From assembly GCF_018449675.1 (NCBI RefSeq), contig NZ_JAAVUZ010000007.1:1-64000 (forward strand): a stretch of DNA of 64,000 nucleotides, in the 5' to 3' direction. Shown in pieces: positions 1 to 8,645 of the stretch. The notes beneath the pieces were generated by a model. The model was given only the letters and a program-made list of their open reading frames with translations. It ran no database searches and was not told the DNA's origin. The position numbers were made by a program, and so were the translations under genes. Each line of letters starts with the position of its first letter. Within the stretch, counting starts at the first letter, position 1. This DNA is from Glaciihabitans sp. dw_435 (lineage in GTDB: Bacteria > Actinomycetota > Actinomycetes > Actinomycetales > Microbacteriaceae).

Positions 1-9
1 CTTGGCCGC

Positions 10-150
10 ACTCGCCCGTGTTGCGGATGTCGAGCGCACCGAGGCGCCGAACTCGCCCGGGATGTCGTGTTGTGGCGGGCAGATCGCGCCGAATTGACCC
101 GTTTTGGTGCGCGGCGGCCGGGAGCTCTGCCGGACTCGCCCGTTTTGGTG
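10..150. repeat. Four degenerate repeats at 41-42 bp period
   Basis: Copies related to ACTCGCCCGTTTTGGTG begin at 10, 51, 93 and 134, so the spacings are 41, 42 and 41 bp. The last two share the exact 12-mer CCCGTTTTGGTG (98-109 and 139-150); the first two keep ACTCGCCCG and then diverge. The array reaches the window edge and may continue outside. No credible gene covers it, so it is read as intergenic DNA downstream of the doxX-like gene. Confidence 0.6.
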
Positions 151-190
151 TCAGACGAGCGACGCGGCCTGTAGTCAGACGACCGACGCG
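151..190. repeat. Short direct repeat at the doxX-like 3' end
   Basis: TCAGACGAGCGACGCG (151-166) and TCAGACGACCGACGCG (175-190) match at 15 of 16 positions and start 24 bp apart. The second copy contains the stop codon and last codons of the reverse-strand doxX-like gene, so the first looks like a duplicated gene end lying between that gene and the 41-bp repeats. Confidence 0.55.
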
Positions 191-573
191 AGGAGCACGA
201 GAGCGATGATCACCAGCTGCCCGGCATAGCGCGGCCAGAACGGAATGGCGGCGGCGCCGAACTTCTCCGGGTGCTGCGCGGCATACGTGTTGGCGGGAAA
301 TACCGCGACGCGAAACAGCACGAGCGCGATGCCCGCGGCGAACCGCGTGGCCGGAACGAGCAGCCCGATTCCCCCGGCGATTTCGCACAGTCCCGTGAAT
401 CTCACGAGAAAACGCGGGCTCGGGATGCCCCTGCGCCGCAGTGTTGGCGGAATCATGGCGGCCATCCCGCGCGCCGGTTTCGGCAGGAAGTGTGCGATCC
501 CCATGAACACGAATACCGCGGCGAGGGCGGCGCGGAGGCACCAGAGAGTTAGCTGCAGCGCCGGGTCATCCAT
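175..573 (-). CDS. DoxX family membrane protein
   Basis: Predicted 132-residue integral membrane protein of the DoxX/DoxD-like family, whose members are four-helix proteins often linked to redox or thiol stress but with unsettled biochemistry. Visible: an N-terminal hydrophobic helix followed by the family-like FMGIAHFLPKP stretch, a G-rich second helix (CEIAGGIGLLVPA), and two further helices near the C-terminus. I chose the ATG at 573 because it gives the usual family start just before the first helix; a longer reading from 627 adds an Arg-rich stretch that is unlikely to be real. It diverges from serA. The function here is not inferred beyond the family. Confidence 0.75.
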   Translation of the reverse strand: MDDPALQLTLWCLRAALAAVFVFMGIAHFLPKPARGMAAMIPPTLRRRGIPSPRFLVRFTGLCEIAGGIGLLVPATRFAAGIALVLFRVAVFPANTYAAQHPEKFGAAAIPFWPRYAGQLVIIALVLLASVV

Positions 574-634
574 CCGTCTATATTGCGGCCTAAGTCGATG
601 CCTGTGCTTGCGCCACTGGCGCGCCAACTAAACT

Positions 635-700
635 CTCAGGGGTTGCGGCGAGCACCATCCCCGCCTGCCGCACCAACCTCTGAGACCCCAAGCCTCTGAG
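635..700 (+). promoter_or_regulatory. serA leader with alternative stems
   Basis: CTCAGGGGTTG (635-645) can pair with CAACCTCTGAG (674-684) as an 11-bp stem with one G-T pair. The 3' arm motif CCTCTGAG is repeated at 693-700, so the same 5' arm could pair with either copy. Alternative pairing in front of an amino-acid biosynthetic gene suggests RNA-level control, but no leader peptide or known riboswitch core was recognised. Confidence 0.3.
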
Positions 701-749
701 TCGCTCTATCCTCCAAGTCGCAACACCCCTCCAAGTAAGGACTCGATTC

Positions 750-2339
750 GTGGCCAAGCCGGTCGTCTTGATTGCCGAAGAACTTTCACCCGCTACCGTC
801 GAGGCCCTCGGCCCCGACTTTGATGTTCGCTCCGTGGACGGCACCGACCGTCCCGCGCTGCTGGCGGCACTAGCCGATGCCAGCGCCATCCTCATCCGCT
901 CCGCGACCCAGGTCGACGCCGAGGCAATCGCCGCCGCGCCCGCCCTGAAGGTCATCGCCCGCGCGGGCGTCGGACTGGACAACGTCGACATCAAGTCGGC
1001 GACCACCGCCGGCGTCATGGTGGTCAACGCACCGACGTCGAACATCATCTCGGCCGCCGAGCTGACCGTCGGGCACATCATCAGCCTCTCCCGGTTCATC
1101 CCGGCCGCCCACGCGAGCCTCGCCGCGGGAACCTGGAAGCGCTCCAAGTTCACCGGTACCGAGCTGTACGAAAAGACCGTCGGCATCATCGGCCTTGGCC
1201 GTATCGGTGCCCTCATCACCGCCCGCCTGCAGGCGTTCGGCATGAACATCGTGGCGTTCGACCCCTACGTGACCGCCGCCCGCGCGCAACAGCTCGGCGT
1301 CACGCTGCTGAGCCTCGAGGAGCTGCTCGCGCAGTCCGACTTCATCACCATCCACATGCCGAAGACGCCGGAAACGACGGGCATGATCTCCACCGATCAG
1401 TTCGCCCTCATGAAGCCGACCGCGTTCATCGTCAACGTCGCTCGCGGCGGACTGATCGACGAGGATGCACTGTACGCAGCGCTCAAGTCCAACCGCATCG
1501 CCGGCGCCGGTCTCGACGTGTTCGTGTCGGAGCCGCCCCTGGAGTCACCGCTGCTCGGTCTCGACAACATCATCCTCACCCCGCACCTCGGTGCATCCAC
1601 CGATGAGGCCCAGGAGAAGGCGGGTGTCTCCGTCGCGAAGTCGGTGCGTCTCGCCCTCGGCGGAGAGCTCGTTCCCGACGCGGTCAACGTGGCCGGCGGC
1701 GTCATCGCTCCCGAGGTGCGCCCGGGCATTCCGCTCATGGAGAAGCTCGGCCAGGTCTTCTCCGGTCTCGCCGGCAGCCCGCTCACCAGCGTGGATGTCG
1801 TCATCAGCGGCGAGATCTCCGAACTCGACGTCAGCGTGCTGAAGCTCGCCGCCCTCAAGGGCATCTTCTCCAACATCGTCAGCGAGTCGGTCAGCTACGT
1901 GAACGCGCCGCTGCTCGCCGAGCAGCGCGGTGTCGTCGTGCGCCTGATCACCGAGTCGGAGAGCGAGGAGTACCGCAACCTGCTCACGATCCGTGGCGCG
2001 CTCAGCGACGGCTCGCAGATCTCCGTCTCCGGAACCCTGACGGGTACCAAGCAGACCGAGAAGATCGTCGCCATCAACGGATACGACGTCGAGGTGCCGA
2101 TCCCCAAGCACCTCATCGTGATGGTCTACACGGACCGCCCCGGGATCGTCGCCGTCTACGGCAAGGAGTTCGGCGAGGCATCCATCAACATCGCCGGCAT
2201 GCAGATCGCCCGTCACGCCGCCGGCGGACAGGCACTCAGTGTGCTGACGGTGGACTCGCCCGTTCCCGAGGGGCTCCTCGAGACCGTTCGTGTCGCCATC
2301 GACGCGACCCTCATGCGCGAGATCGACATCACCGACTAG
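750..2339 (+). CDS. serA: D-3-phosphoglycerate dehydrogenase
   Basis: Cytoplasmic enzyme that oxidises 3-phosphoglycerate to 3-phosphohydroxypyruvate with NAD+, the first step of serine synthesis. The 529 residues match the long actinobacterial form: split substrate-binding domain, Rossmann domain with GLGRIG near residue 147, the catalytic region NVARGG (about 233) and the active-site His in LTPHLGAST (about 279), then an intervening (ASB) domain and a C-terminal ACT domain beginning near LIVMVYTDRPG, which in this family senses serine. The start is GTG, supported by AAGTAAGGA about 9 bases upstream. A leader with alternative stems precedes it and a strong terminator follows. Confidence 0.96.
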   Translation: MAKPVVLIAEELSPATVEALGPDFDVRSVDGTDRPALLAALADASAILIRSATQVDAEAIAAAPALKVIARAGVGLDNVDIKSATTAGVMVVNAPTSNIISAAELTVGHIISLSRFIPAAHASLAAGTWKRSKFTGTELYEKTVGIIGLGRIGALITARLQAFGMNIVAFDPYVTAARAQQLGVTLLSLEELLAQSDFITIHMPKTPETTGMISTDQFALMKPTAFIVNVARGGLIDEDALYAALKSNRIAGAGLDVFVSEPPLESPLLGLDNIILTPHLGASTDEAQEKAGVSVAKSVRLALGGELVPDAVNVAGGVIAPEVRPGIPLMEKLGQVFSGLAGSPLTSVDVVISGEISELDVSVLKLAALKGIFSNIVSESVSYVNAPLLAEQRGVVVRLITESESEEYRNLLTIRGALSDGSQISVSGTLTGTKQTEKIVAINGYDVEVPIPKHLIVMVYTDRPGIVAVYGKEFGEASINIAGMQIARHAAGGQALSVLTVDSPVPEGLLETVRVAIDATLMREIDITD

Positions 2340-2353
2340 AGCACCCGCGAACC

Positions 2354-2390
2354 ACGAAGGGCCCGGACGCGATGCGTCCGGGCCCTTCGT
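2354..2390. terminator. Bidirectional terminator after serA
   Basis: A perfect 17-bp inverted repeat (ACGAAGGGCCCGGACGC with its complement) around a GAT loop. It lies between serA and the reverse-strand DUF6458 gene and can serve both. Confidence 0.85.
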
Positions 2391-2417
2391 CATTCACGCC
2401 GCGAGGGCGACTGGTTG

Positions 2418-2678
2418 TTAGAGGGTCTGGTCGGGGGTGGTGGAGGTGCTGCGCTGCGTGACGGCTTCTCCGCTGCCCGCGTCGACGCCCGAACGAACCG
2501 TGGTGGTCGACGAACGCTTGCGGAGCATGAAGATGAGACCGATCACGAAGACGATCACACCGGCACCCATCAGGAGTGCACCCACGAGGTCCAGGTCGAT
2601 CCAGCTGACCTGCACATTGATGGCAAACGCGAGAACCGCGCCTACAACGAACAAGAAAATTCCGGTTCCAATACTCAT
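2418..2678 (-). CDS. DUF6458-like small membrane protein
   Basis: An 86-residue protein with two predicted membrane helices: one at the N-terminus (about 5-22) and one in the middle (LLMGAGVIVFVIGLIFML), followed by RKR and a Ser/Thr-rich hydrophilic tail of about 30 residues. Order and length match the DUF6458 family of actinobacteria, which has no assigned function. The short N-terminus, followed immediately by a helix, supports the ATG at 2678. A TAGGAT hexamer at 2692-2687 suggests a nearly leaderless transcript. It is divergent from leuB. Confidence 0.75.
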   Translation of the reverse strand: MSIGTGIFLFVVGAVLAFAINVQVSWIDLDLVGALLMGAGVIVFVIGLIFMLRKRSSTTTVRSGVDAGSGEAVTQRSTSTTPDQTL

Positions 2679-2745
2679 GAGGCCTCATCCTATTCGGACC
2701 CTGAGGCCGGATAGAGGGTTGACCGGCGGGCACTAATGTGAATGC

Positions 2746-3798
2746 ATGCCAAAGACACTGAGCCTTGCGGTCATTCCCGGCGACGGAATCGGACCAGAGG
2801 TCATCACCGAAGCGGTGCGGGTTCTGCACGCAGCTGCCCCCGCCGACGTCACCTTCGAGACCACCGAATACCCCTTTGGTGCCGGGCACTTTCTCGCCAC
2901 CGGCAACATCCTCAGCGACGACGACATCGTCTCCCTCAGCGGGCACGATGCGATCCTCCTCGGTGCCGTCGGGGGAGATCCCCGGGACCCGCGCCTGAAG
3001 GGCGGGATCGTCGAGCGCGGACTGCTGCTCAAGCTGCGGTTCGCTCTCGACCACTACGTCAACCTGCGTCCGACCAGCCTGTTTCCCGGTGTTGCCTCGC
3101 CGCTGGCCAATCCGGGCGCCGTCGACTTCGTTGTCGTCCGCGAGGGAACCGAGGGACCCTACGTCGGCAACGGCGGAGCCATCCGGGTGGGAACCCCGCA
3201 CGAAATCGCGAACGAGGTCTCGGTCAACACCGCCCACGGCGTCGAGCGTCTCGTGCGGTTCGGCTTCGAGACGGCGAGCAAGCGCGGCAAGAAGCTCACC
3301 CTCGTGCACAAGACGAACGTGCTGGTCTTTGCCGGCAGCCTCTGGCAGCGCACTGTGGATGCGGTCGCGACCGAATACCCCGATGTCACCGTGGATTACC
3401 TCCACATCGATGCCGCAACTATCTTCATGGTCACCAATCCCGGTAGATTTGACACCATCGTCACGGACAACCTCTTTGGCGACATCATCACCGATCTTGC
3501 GGCCGCTATCAGCGGGGGCATCGGTTTGGCAGCCTCGGGCAACATCAATCCGGACGGCGCCTTTCCCAGCATGTTCGAGCCGGTCCACGGATCCGCGCCC
3601 GACATCGCCGGTCAACACACAGCAGACCCGACGGCGGCGATCCTTTCGGTCGCACTCCTGTTGGACCACCTGGGATATCCGGATGCCTCGGCCCGCGTCA
3701 GCGCGGCCGTGACCGCCGATCTCTCGGCCCGTGGTTCGCAGAGCCGGCCGACCCCGGCCATCGGCGACGCCATCCTGGCGCAACTGAGCGCACAATAG
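2746..3798 (+). CDS. leuB: 3-isopropylmalate dehydrogenase
   Basis: NAD-dependent oxidative decarboxylation of 3-isopropylmalate to 2-oxoisocaproate in leucine synthesis. The 350-residue protein has the isocitrate/isopropylmalate dehydrogenase fold with GDGIGPEV near the start, a metal/substrate region around [17 protein letters not shown], and the nucleotide-binding [10 protein letters not shown] near residue 285. The length fits the actinobacterial LeuB type. There is no Shine-Dalgarno sequence; TAATGT (2734-2739) lies 6 bases before the ATG, which fits a leaderless transcript. ilvE follows after 29 bp, so the two branched-chain amino acid genes probably form one operon. Confidence 0.95.
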   Translation: MPKTLSLAVIPGDGIGPEVITEAVRVLHAAAPADVTFETTEYPFGAGHFLATGNILSDDDIVSLSGHDAILLGAVGGDPRDPRLKGGIVERGLLLKLRFALDHYVNLRPTSLFPGVASPLANPGAVDFVVVREGTEGPYVGNGGAIRVGTPHEIANEVSVNTAHGVERLVRFGFETASKRGKKLTLVHKTNVLVFAGSLWQRTVDAVATEYPDVTVDYLHIDAATIFMVTNPGRFDTIVTDNLFGDIITDLAAAISGGIGLAASGNINPDGAFPSMFEPVHGSAPDIAGQHTADPTAAILSVALLLDHLGYPDASARVSAAVTADLSARGSQSRPTPAIGDAILAQLSAQ

Positions 3799-3827
3799 AC
3801 ATACTTCTCGACGAAAGACACGACCCC

Positions 3828-4940
3828 ATGACGATTCAGCTGCAGATGGCCCAGCGCGACCTCACCTTCATGGTGATGAAGTCCGTAAACCCCAAGTCCG
3901 ACGAGGAGCGCGCGGAGATTCTCGCCGCTCCCGGCTTTGGCAATTTCTTCACCGACCACATGGTCGACATTTGCTGGTCGGAGAAGGGCGGATGGCACCG
4001 TCCCCGCGTCCAGCCGTACGGACCCATCGCTCTCGACCCCGCGGCCGCCGTGCTGCACTACGGCCAGGAGATCTTTGAGGGCCTGAAGGCGTACCGCCAC
4101 GCCGACGGCTCCATCTGGTCGTTCCGCCCGGAGGCCAACGCCAAGCGGATGCAGCGTTCTGCCGTGCGCCTCGCCCTGCCGGAGCTTCCCACCGAGTACT
4201 TCATCGAGTCGATCAAGCAGCTCATCGCTGTGGACGGCGCATGGGTGCCCGACGGCGGCGAGACCAGCCTCTACCTGCGTCCGTTCATGTTCGCGAAGGA
4301 GGCGTTCCTCGGGGTGCGTCCCGCCGCGAAGGTGAACTACTACGTGATCGCCAGCCCCTCCGGCGCCTACTTCACCGGCGGCGTCGCCCCCGTGTCCATC
4401 TGGCTGTCGACCAAGTACGCCCGTGCGGGCAAGGGCGGAACCGGCGCCGCCAAGACCGGCGGTAACTACGCCTCGTCGCTCATCGCCCAGGCGGAGGCCT
4501 ACGAGCACGGCTGCGACCAGGTGCTCTTCCTCGACGCACTCGAGGGCAAGTACCTCGAGGAGCTCGGCGGAATGAACATCGTGCTCGTCTACAAGGACGG
4601 CACGCTCGTCACCCCCGAGTCCGACAGCATCCTCGAGGGCATCACGCGCGACTCGGTGCTGGAGCTTGCCGCGGACCGCGGCCACACGGTGGAGCGCCGT
4701 CGCGTCACCATCGACGAGTGGCGTGAGGGCGTGGCATCCGGCGACATCGTCGAGGCGTTCGCCTGCGGTACCGCCGCGTCCATCACCCCGATCGGCCTGC
4801 TCAAGGGCGAAGACTTCGAGATTGGATCAGCGGATGCCCCGGCCGGCGAGCTCACGATGTCGCTGCGCAAGGAACTGATCGACATCCAGTACGGTCGCGG
4901 CGAAGACCGTCACGGCTGGATGATGCGCCTCGACGCGTAA
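3828..4940 (+). CDS. ilvE: Branched-chain amino acid aminotransferase
   Basis: PLP-dependent class IV transaminase catalysing the last step of leucine, isoleucine and valine synthesis (and the first step of their breakdown) with glutamate as partner. The 370 residues match the large actinobacterial/eukaryotic-type [13 protein letters not shown], the [13 protein letters not shown] stretch, [10 protein letters not shown] with the expected PLP lysine, and the EELGGMN segment. It lies 29 bp downstream of leuB. A terminator hairpin follows directly. Confidence 0.95.
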   Translation: MTIQLQMAQRDLTFMVMKSVNPKSDEERAEILAAPGFGNFFTDHMVDICWSEKGGWHRPRVQPYGPIALDPAAAVLHYGQEIFEGLKAYRHADGSIWSFRPEANAKRMQRSAVRLALPELPTEYFIESIKQLIAVDGAWVPDGGETSLYLRPFMFAKEAFLGVRPAAKVNYYVIASPSGAYFTGGVAPVSIWLSTKYARAGKGGTGAAKTGGNYASSLIAQAEAYEHGCDQVLFLDALEGKYLEELGGMNIVLVYKDGTLVTPESDSILEGITRDSVLELAADRGHTVERRRVTIDEWREGVASGDIVEAFACGTAASITPIGLLKGEDFEIGSADAPAGELTMSLRKELIDIQYGRGEDRHGWMMRLDA

Positions 4941-4960
4941 GCACCCGCCACACAAACGAG

Positions 4961-4994
4961 AACGCCCGGCCCCCGCGAGGGGACCGGGCGTTTC
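4961..4994. terminator. Terminator after ilvE
   Basis: AACGCCCGGCCCCC pairs with GGGGACCGGGCGTT (one G-T pair) around GCGA, followed by TTTCG. It sits between the convergent ilvE and aldo/keto reductase genes and probably works in both directions. Confidence 0.8.
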
Positions 4995-5010
4995 GTGGTT
5001 TGTCGAGGGA

Positions 5011-6021
5011 TTAGACGACGCGGGTCTTCGGCGCGTTCGCCGCCGTCTGGGCGGCATCGCGCTCGGCGACGTCGCCGATTGCCTCGTCGATTGCTTCCAT
5101 CGTGCGCTCGGACAGGCGCACGCCGGCGGCCTTCACGTTTTCGGCCACCTGCTCCGGACGCGACGCGCCGATGATGGCGGAGGCGACGTTGTCGTTCTGC
5201 AGCACCCACGCGACGGCGAGCTGCGCCATGGTGAGGCCGTTTGCCTCGGCGATCGGGACGAGCTTCTGCACACCGGTGAGCACGGCGGGGCGCAGCCACG
5301 ACTGGATCGAGTTGGCACCGCCGGCGACATCGGTCGCGCGCGTGCCCGAGGGAAGCTCGGCGCCCGGCTTGTACTTGCCGGTGAGCACACCCTGGGCGAC
5401 GGGCGACCAGACGATCTGCGAGATGCCGAGTTCGCGCGACACGGGAACGACGCCGTCCTCGATGACACGCCAGAGGGCCGAGTACTGCGGCTGGTTCGAG
5501 ATGAGCTGGAAGCCGAGCTGCTTGGAGAGGGCGTGCCCGGCGCGCAGCTGGTCGGCCGTCCACTCGGAGACACCGATGTAGAGAGCCTTGCCCTGACGCA
5601 CCACGTCGGCGAAGGCCTGCATGGTCTCTTCGAGCGGCGTCTCGGTGTCGAACCGGTGTGCCTGGTACAGGTCGAGGTAGTCGGTGCCGAGGCGCTTCAG
5701 CGACGCGTTCACGGACTCCATGATGTGCTTGCGCGACAGCCCGGTGTCGTTCGGGCCCATCGGGCCGGTCGGCCAGTAGACCTTCGTGAAGATCTCCAGC
5801 GACTCGCGCCGCTGCCCCTTGAGGGCGGTGCCGAGCACGGTCTCCGCCGCCGTGTTGGCGTACGTGTCGGCCGTGTCGAAAGAGGTGATTCCGGCGTCGA
5901 GAGCTGCATGCACGCACTGGGTGGCGATGTCATTTTCGACCTGTGAGCCGTGCGTCAGCCAGTTGCCGTAGGTGATCGCCGAAACCTTGAGTCCGCTTTT
6001 TCCGAGATATCGATGTTCCAT
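5011..6021 (-). CDS. Aldo/keto reductase, KCAB/YghZ-like
   Basis: A 336-residue NADPH-dependent (beta/alpha)8-barrel oxidoreductase. Family motifs are visible: the N-terminal MEHRYLGKSGLKVS, FDTADTYANTAAE carrying the catalytic Asp and Tyr, the Lys in EIFTKVYW, DYLDLYQAHR, and the cofactor-binding IIGASRPEQVAEN near the C-terminus. The pattern is closest to the K+-channel beta-subunit-like branch; the substrate is unknown. TAGCGT at 6033-6028 lies 6 bases before the ATG, a leaderless arrangement. It is divergent from the fumarylacetoacetate-hydrolase-family gene. Confidence 0.88.
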   Translation of the reverse strand: MEHRYLGKSGLKVSAITYGNWLTHGSQVENDIATQCVHAALDAGITSFDTADTYANTAAETVLGTALKGQRRESLEIFTKVYWPTGPMGPNDTGLSRKHIMESVNASLKRLGTDYLDLYQAHRFDTETPLEETMQAFADVVRQGKALYIGVSEWTADQLRAGHALSKQLGFQLISNQPQYSALWRVIEDGVVPVSRELGISQIVWSPVAQGVLTGKYKPGAELPSGTRATDVAGGANSIQSWLRPAVLTGVQKLVPIAEANGLTMAQLAVAWVLQNDNVASAIIGASRPEQVAENVKAAGVRLSERTMEAIDEAIGDVAERDAAQTAANAPKTRVV

Positions 6022-6075
6022 GGCCCCACGCTAGTCGCGCGCGGTGAATTCCACCCCGCGACTAGGCTCACAGGC

Positions 6076-6840
6076 GTGAAGATTGCACGATTTACCACAG
6101 ACGGTAACCCCCAGTTCGGCATCATCGACGGCGACGAGATCGTCGTCCTGCAGGGCGATCCGATGTTCGTCGGGTACGACACGACGGAGGAGAGGGTGCC
6201 GCTCGCCTCGGTGAAGCTGCTGGCTCCGGTCATCCCACGCTCCAAAATCGTCTGCGTCGGCATGAACTACGGCGAGCACAAGGCGGACATGGATGTCGCG
6301 GGGCCCGACACCCCCCTGCTGTTCCTGAAGCCCAACACCGCGATCGTCGGCCCGGGGGATGCGATCCAGATTCCGCCCGTCGAGGGGCGGATCGTGCACG
6401 AGGGGGAACTGGCCATCGTCATCGGCCGGGTCGCCAAGCAGATCAAGGCCGAGAACTACGCGGACTACGTGTTCGGGTACACGATCGCGAACGACGTCAC
6501 CGCGCGCGACGTCATGCTCTCCGACGGCCAGTGGGCGCGGGCGAAGGGGTATGACACGTTCTGCCCGATCGGACCGGTCATCGAGACCGAGCTGGACCCG
6601 TCGGCGCTCGAGATCCAGACCTACGTCGACGGGGAACCCCGCAGGCACGGCAACACCCGCGACATGATCCACAGCGTCGCCGAGATCGTCGCCTTCGCCT
6701 CGGATGTCTGGACGCTGCTGCCCGGCGACATCATTCTCACCGGAACGCCCGCCGGTCTCGGGGGATTCGTCGACGGCCAGACCGTCGACATCGACATCGA
6801 GGGCATCGGGCGCCTCAGCAACCCCGCACGCAACCGCTGA
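6076..6840 (+). CDS. Fumarylacetoacetate hydrolase family protein
   Basis: A 254-residue protein of the FAH fold, a metal-dependent family whose members hydrolyse, decarboxylate or isomerise 2-oxo acids. Seen: the short N-terminal region of small FAH proteins, CVGMNYGEH, FLKPNTAIVGPGD, the metal-binding Glu pair in HEGELAIVIG, IANDVTARD, and the C-terminal GDIILTGTPAGLG. I chose GTG at 6076; TAGGCT at 6063-6068 is 7 bases upstream. A reading from 5950 would add residues from the divergent gene's promoter. The substrate is not inferable. Confidence 0.88.
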   Translation: MKIARFTTDGNPQFGIIDGDEIVVLQGDPMFVGYDTTEERVPLASVKLLAPVIPRSKIVCVGMNYGEHKADMDVAGPDTPLLFLKPNTAIVGPGDAIQIPPVEGRIVHEGELAIVIGRVAKQIKAENYADYVFGYTIANDVTARDVMLSDGQWARAKGYDTFCPIGPVIETELDPSALEIQTYVDGEPRRHGNTRDMIHSVAEIVAFASDVWTLLPGDIILTGTPAGLGGFVDGQTVDIDIEGIGRLSNPARNR

Positions 6841-6843
6841 CCC

Positions 6844-7869
6844 GTGGTGGGTGACGCCGGGCGGGTGCCCGTCCCCGTGCGGGCGCTGCCGGGGCCGGCC
6901 TGGCTGCCGGGGCTCCTGCTCGCGCTCGTGGGCGCCGCCGCGGGCTGGGGTCTGCACGCGCTGCTGCCGGGCCTGCCGTGGTTGACGGCGGCGCTCATCC
7001 TCGGCGTGATCGCCGGGTGCGTGCCATCCGCCCGTCCCGCCCTCGATGGGGTGCTGAAGCCGGGCCTTGCGATCGCCTCCCGCCGGCTGCTGCGCCTGGG
7101 CATTGTCGTGCTGGGATTGAAGCTCAGCCTCGACGCGATCGCCGCGCTCGGCTGGGTAGCGATCGTCGCAATCGTGCTGCTGGTGCTCGCGAGCTTCGGG
7201 ATCACCTGGCTCGTGGCGCGCGCGTTCCGGCTCGAAGGCGACCAGCCGTTCCTCCTCGCTGCCGGCTTCGCCATTTGCGGTGTCTCCGCCGTCGGTGCGA
7301 TGAGCGCGGCCCGCGGCTCGGACGCGAAGGACACGGCGACACCCATCACCTTGGTGACGCTCTACGGCACGCTTGCCATCGTCGTGCTGCCGTTCCTCTC
7401 GGGCCTGCTGGGCCTGGACAGCCTCGACTTCGGTCGGTGGACAGGCGCGAGCGTGCACGACGTCGGTCAGGTCGTTGCCACGGCGCAGACGGCGGGAGCA
7501 GCCGCCCTCGCCGCCGCGGTCGTCGTCAAGCTCACCCGGGTGCTGATGCTCGCGCCCATGGTCGCCGTCACCTCCATCGTCACCCGGCACCGGGGAACTG
7601 CCACCGGCACGCAGCCGGCAATCGTTCCCCTGTTCATCGTGGGCTTCGTCGCGATGGTGCTGGTGCGCACGTTCCTCACGATTCCGCCCGGCGTGCTCTC
7701 GATCGCTGATACGGTGCAGTCGCTGCTTCTCGCCGCCGCCCTGTTCGGCATCGGTGCGTCGCTGCGGCTCGAGACGCTCGCCCGTTCCGGTGTACGCGCC
7801 ATCGGTGCCGGTCTCGTATCGTGGATCGTCATCCTCGGCCTGGCGCTCACCCTCGTCGAGCTGACCTGA
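6844..7869 (+). CDS. YeiH-type putative sulfate exporter
   Basis: A 341-residue polytopic membrane protein of the UPF0324/YeiH family, often annotated as a putative sulfate exporter on limited evidence. About ten hydrophobic segments are visible. Family-like stretches are RRLLRLGIVVLGLKLS, AAGFAICGVSAVGA and GASVHDVGQVVATA. It begins 3 bases after the FAH-family gene stops, so the two are likely cotranscribed. The start could be GTG at 6844 or 6847. Confidence 0.85.
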   Translation: MVGDAGRVPVPVRALPGPAWLPGLLLALVGAAAGWGLHALLPGLPWLTAALILGVIAGCVPSARPALDGVLKPGLAIASRRLLRLGIVVLGLKLSLDAIAALGWVAIVAIVLLVLASFGITWLVARAFRLEGDQPFLLAAGFAICGVSAVGAMSAARGSDAKDTATPITLVTLYGTLAIVVLPFLSGLLGLDSLDFGRWTGASVHDVGQVVATAQTAGAAALAAAVVVKLTRVLMLAPMVAVTSIVTRHRGTATGTQPAIVPLFIVGFVAMVLVRTFLTIPPGVLSIADTVQSLLLAAALFGIGASLRLETLARSGVRAIGAGLVSWIVILGLALTLVELT

Positions 7870-7949
7870 CGCGCGGCCGCGCCGCACCCACACTTGTCCA
7901 GCCCCACCGCACAACCCTCACAGCTCCAACTCGAAAGGCTCCCAGTTCC

Positions 7950-8633
7950 ATGGTGAACAGAATCAACTTCTCGTTCGAAGAGACGGCGACCGACATCACG
8001 GAGCCCGTCACCAAGTTCGGCGGCCAGCCCGTCTGGATCGACGGCGCACAGTGGCCCATCAGCCGAAGCCTCGGCACTCCCATGCGGTTCATTGGCCAGA
8101 TCGCGATCGACGAGTCGGTCGTGCCCGGCGCCGGCGGCAAGATGGCCTACCTCTTCATGACCGAGGACGACGACAACTTCGCGGATGACACGTGGGTGCC
8201 CGATGCCGGAGAAAACGCCCTCATCATCCAGCCGAACGGCACGCCCGAGGTCGAGGTGCGCAATCTCACCACCGGCCCCACCGCCCGCAAGTTCGAAGAG
8301 GTGCAGGGAAAGTCCAAGCTGCAGCCGCGCGAGGTCATCTACGGGGTGCACACGGCTCCCGGCATCGATCCCGAGTTCATCGACGAGGAGGCCTCGGAGG
8401 AGATGACGGATGACGCGTGGTCGCTGCACGCCGCGGCGCTCGCCGGCAACAAGATCGGGGGCACCCCCGGGTTCCTCCAGTTCGACGAGTTCCCCGACGA
8501 GGAGACCGACTGGACCCTGTTGCTCCAGCTGGACGAGACCGAGACGCCGTTCTACCTCAACTTCGGGGGATCTGGCTGTGGGTACGCGTTTGTGAACCCC
8601 GGGGCATCCGTCGGCAAATTCCTCTGGCAATAG
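7950..8633 (+). CDS. DUF1963 (YwqG-like) protein
   Basis: A soluble 227-residue protein resembling the DUF1963/YwqG family: KFGGQPVWI near the start, the segment GTPMRFIGQI, KIGGTPGFLQ, LLLQLDE, and a C-terminal GGSGCGYAFVN ending in FLWQ. The biochemical role of the family is not established. ATG at 7950 has GAAAGG upstream at a fitting distance. It lies 12 bp before gltX. Confidence 0.75.
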   Translation: MVNRINFSFEETATDITEPVTKFGGQPVWIDGAQWPISRSLGTPMRFIGQIAIDESVVPGAGGKMAYLFMTEDDDNFADDTWVPDAGENALIIQPNGTPEVEVRNLTTGPTARKFEEVQGKSKLQPREVIYGVHTAPGIDPEFIDEEASEEMTDDAWSLHAAALAGNKIGGTPGFLQFDEFPDEETDWTLLLQLDETETPFYLNFGGSGCGYAFVNPGASVGKFLWQ

Positions 8634-8645
8634 GATTAGGGCGAT

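Noticed and set aside
2329-3795. Reverse-strand open frame of 488 codons
   Set aside because: Antisense to leuB and the DUF6458 gene region; composition of a shadow frame.
6031-7914. Reverse-strand open frame of 627 codons
   Set aside because: It lies antisense to the FAH-family and YeiH-type genes, has low-complexity Arg/Gly/Asp/His composition typical of GC-rich shadow frames, and no family motif.
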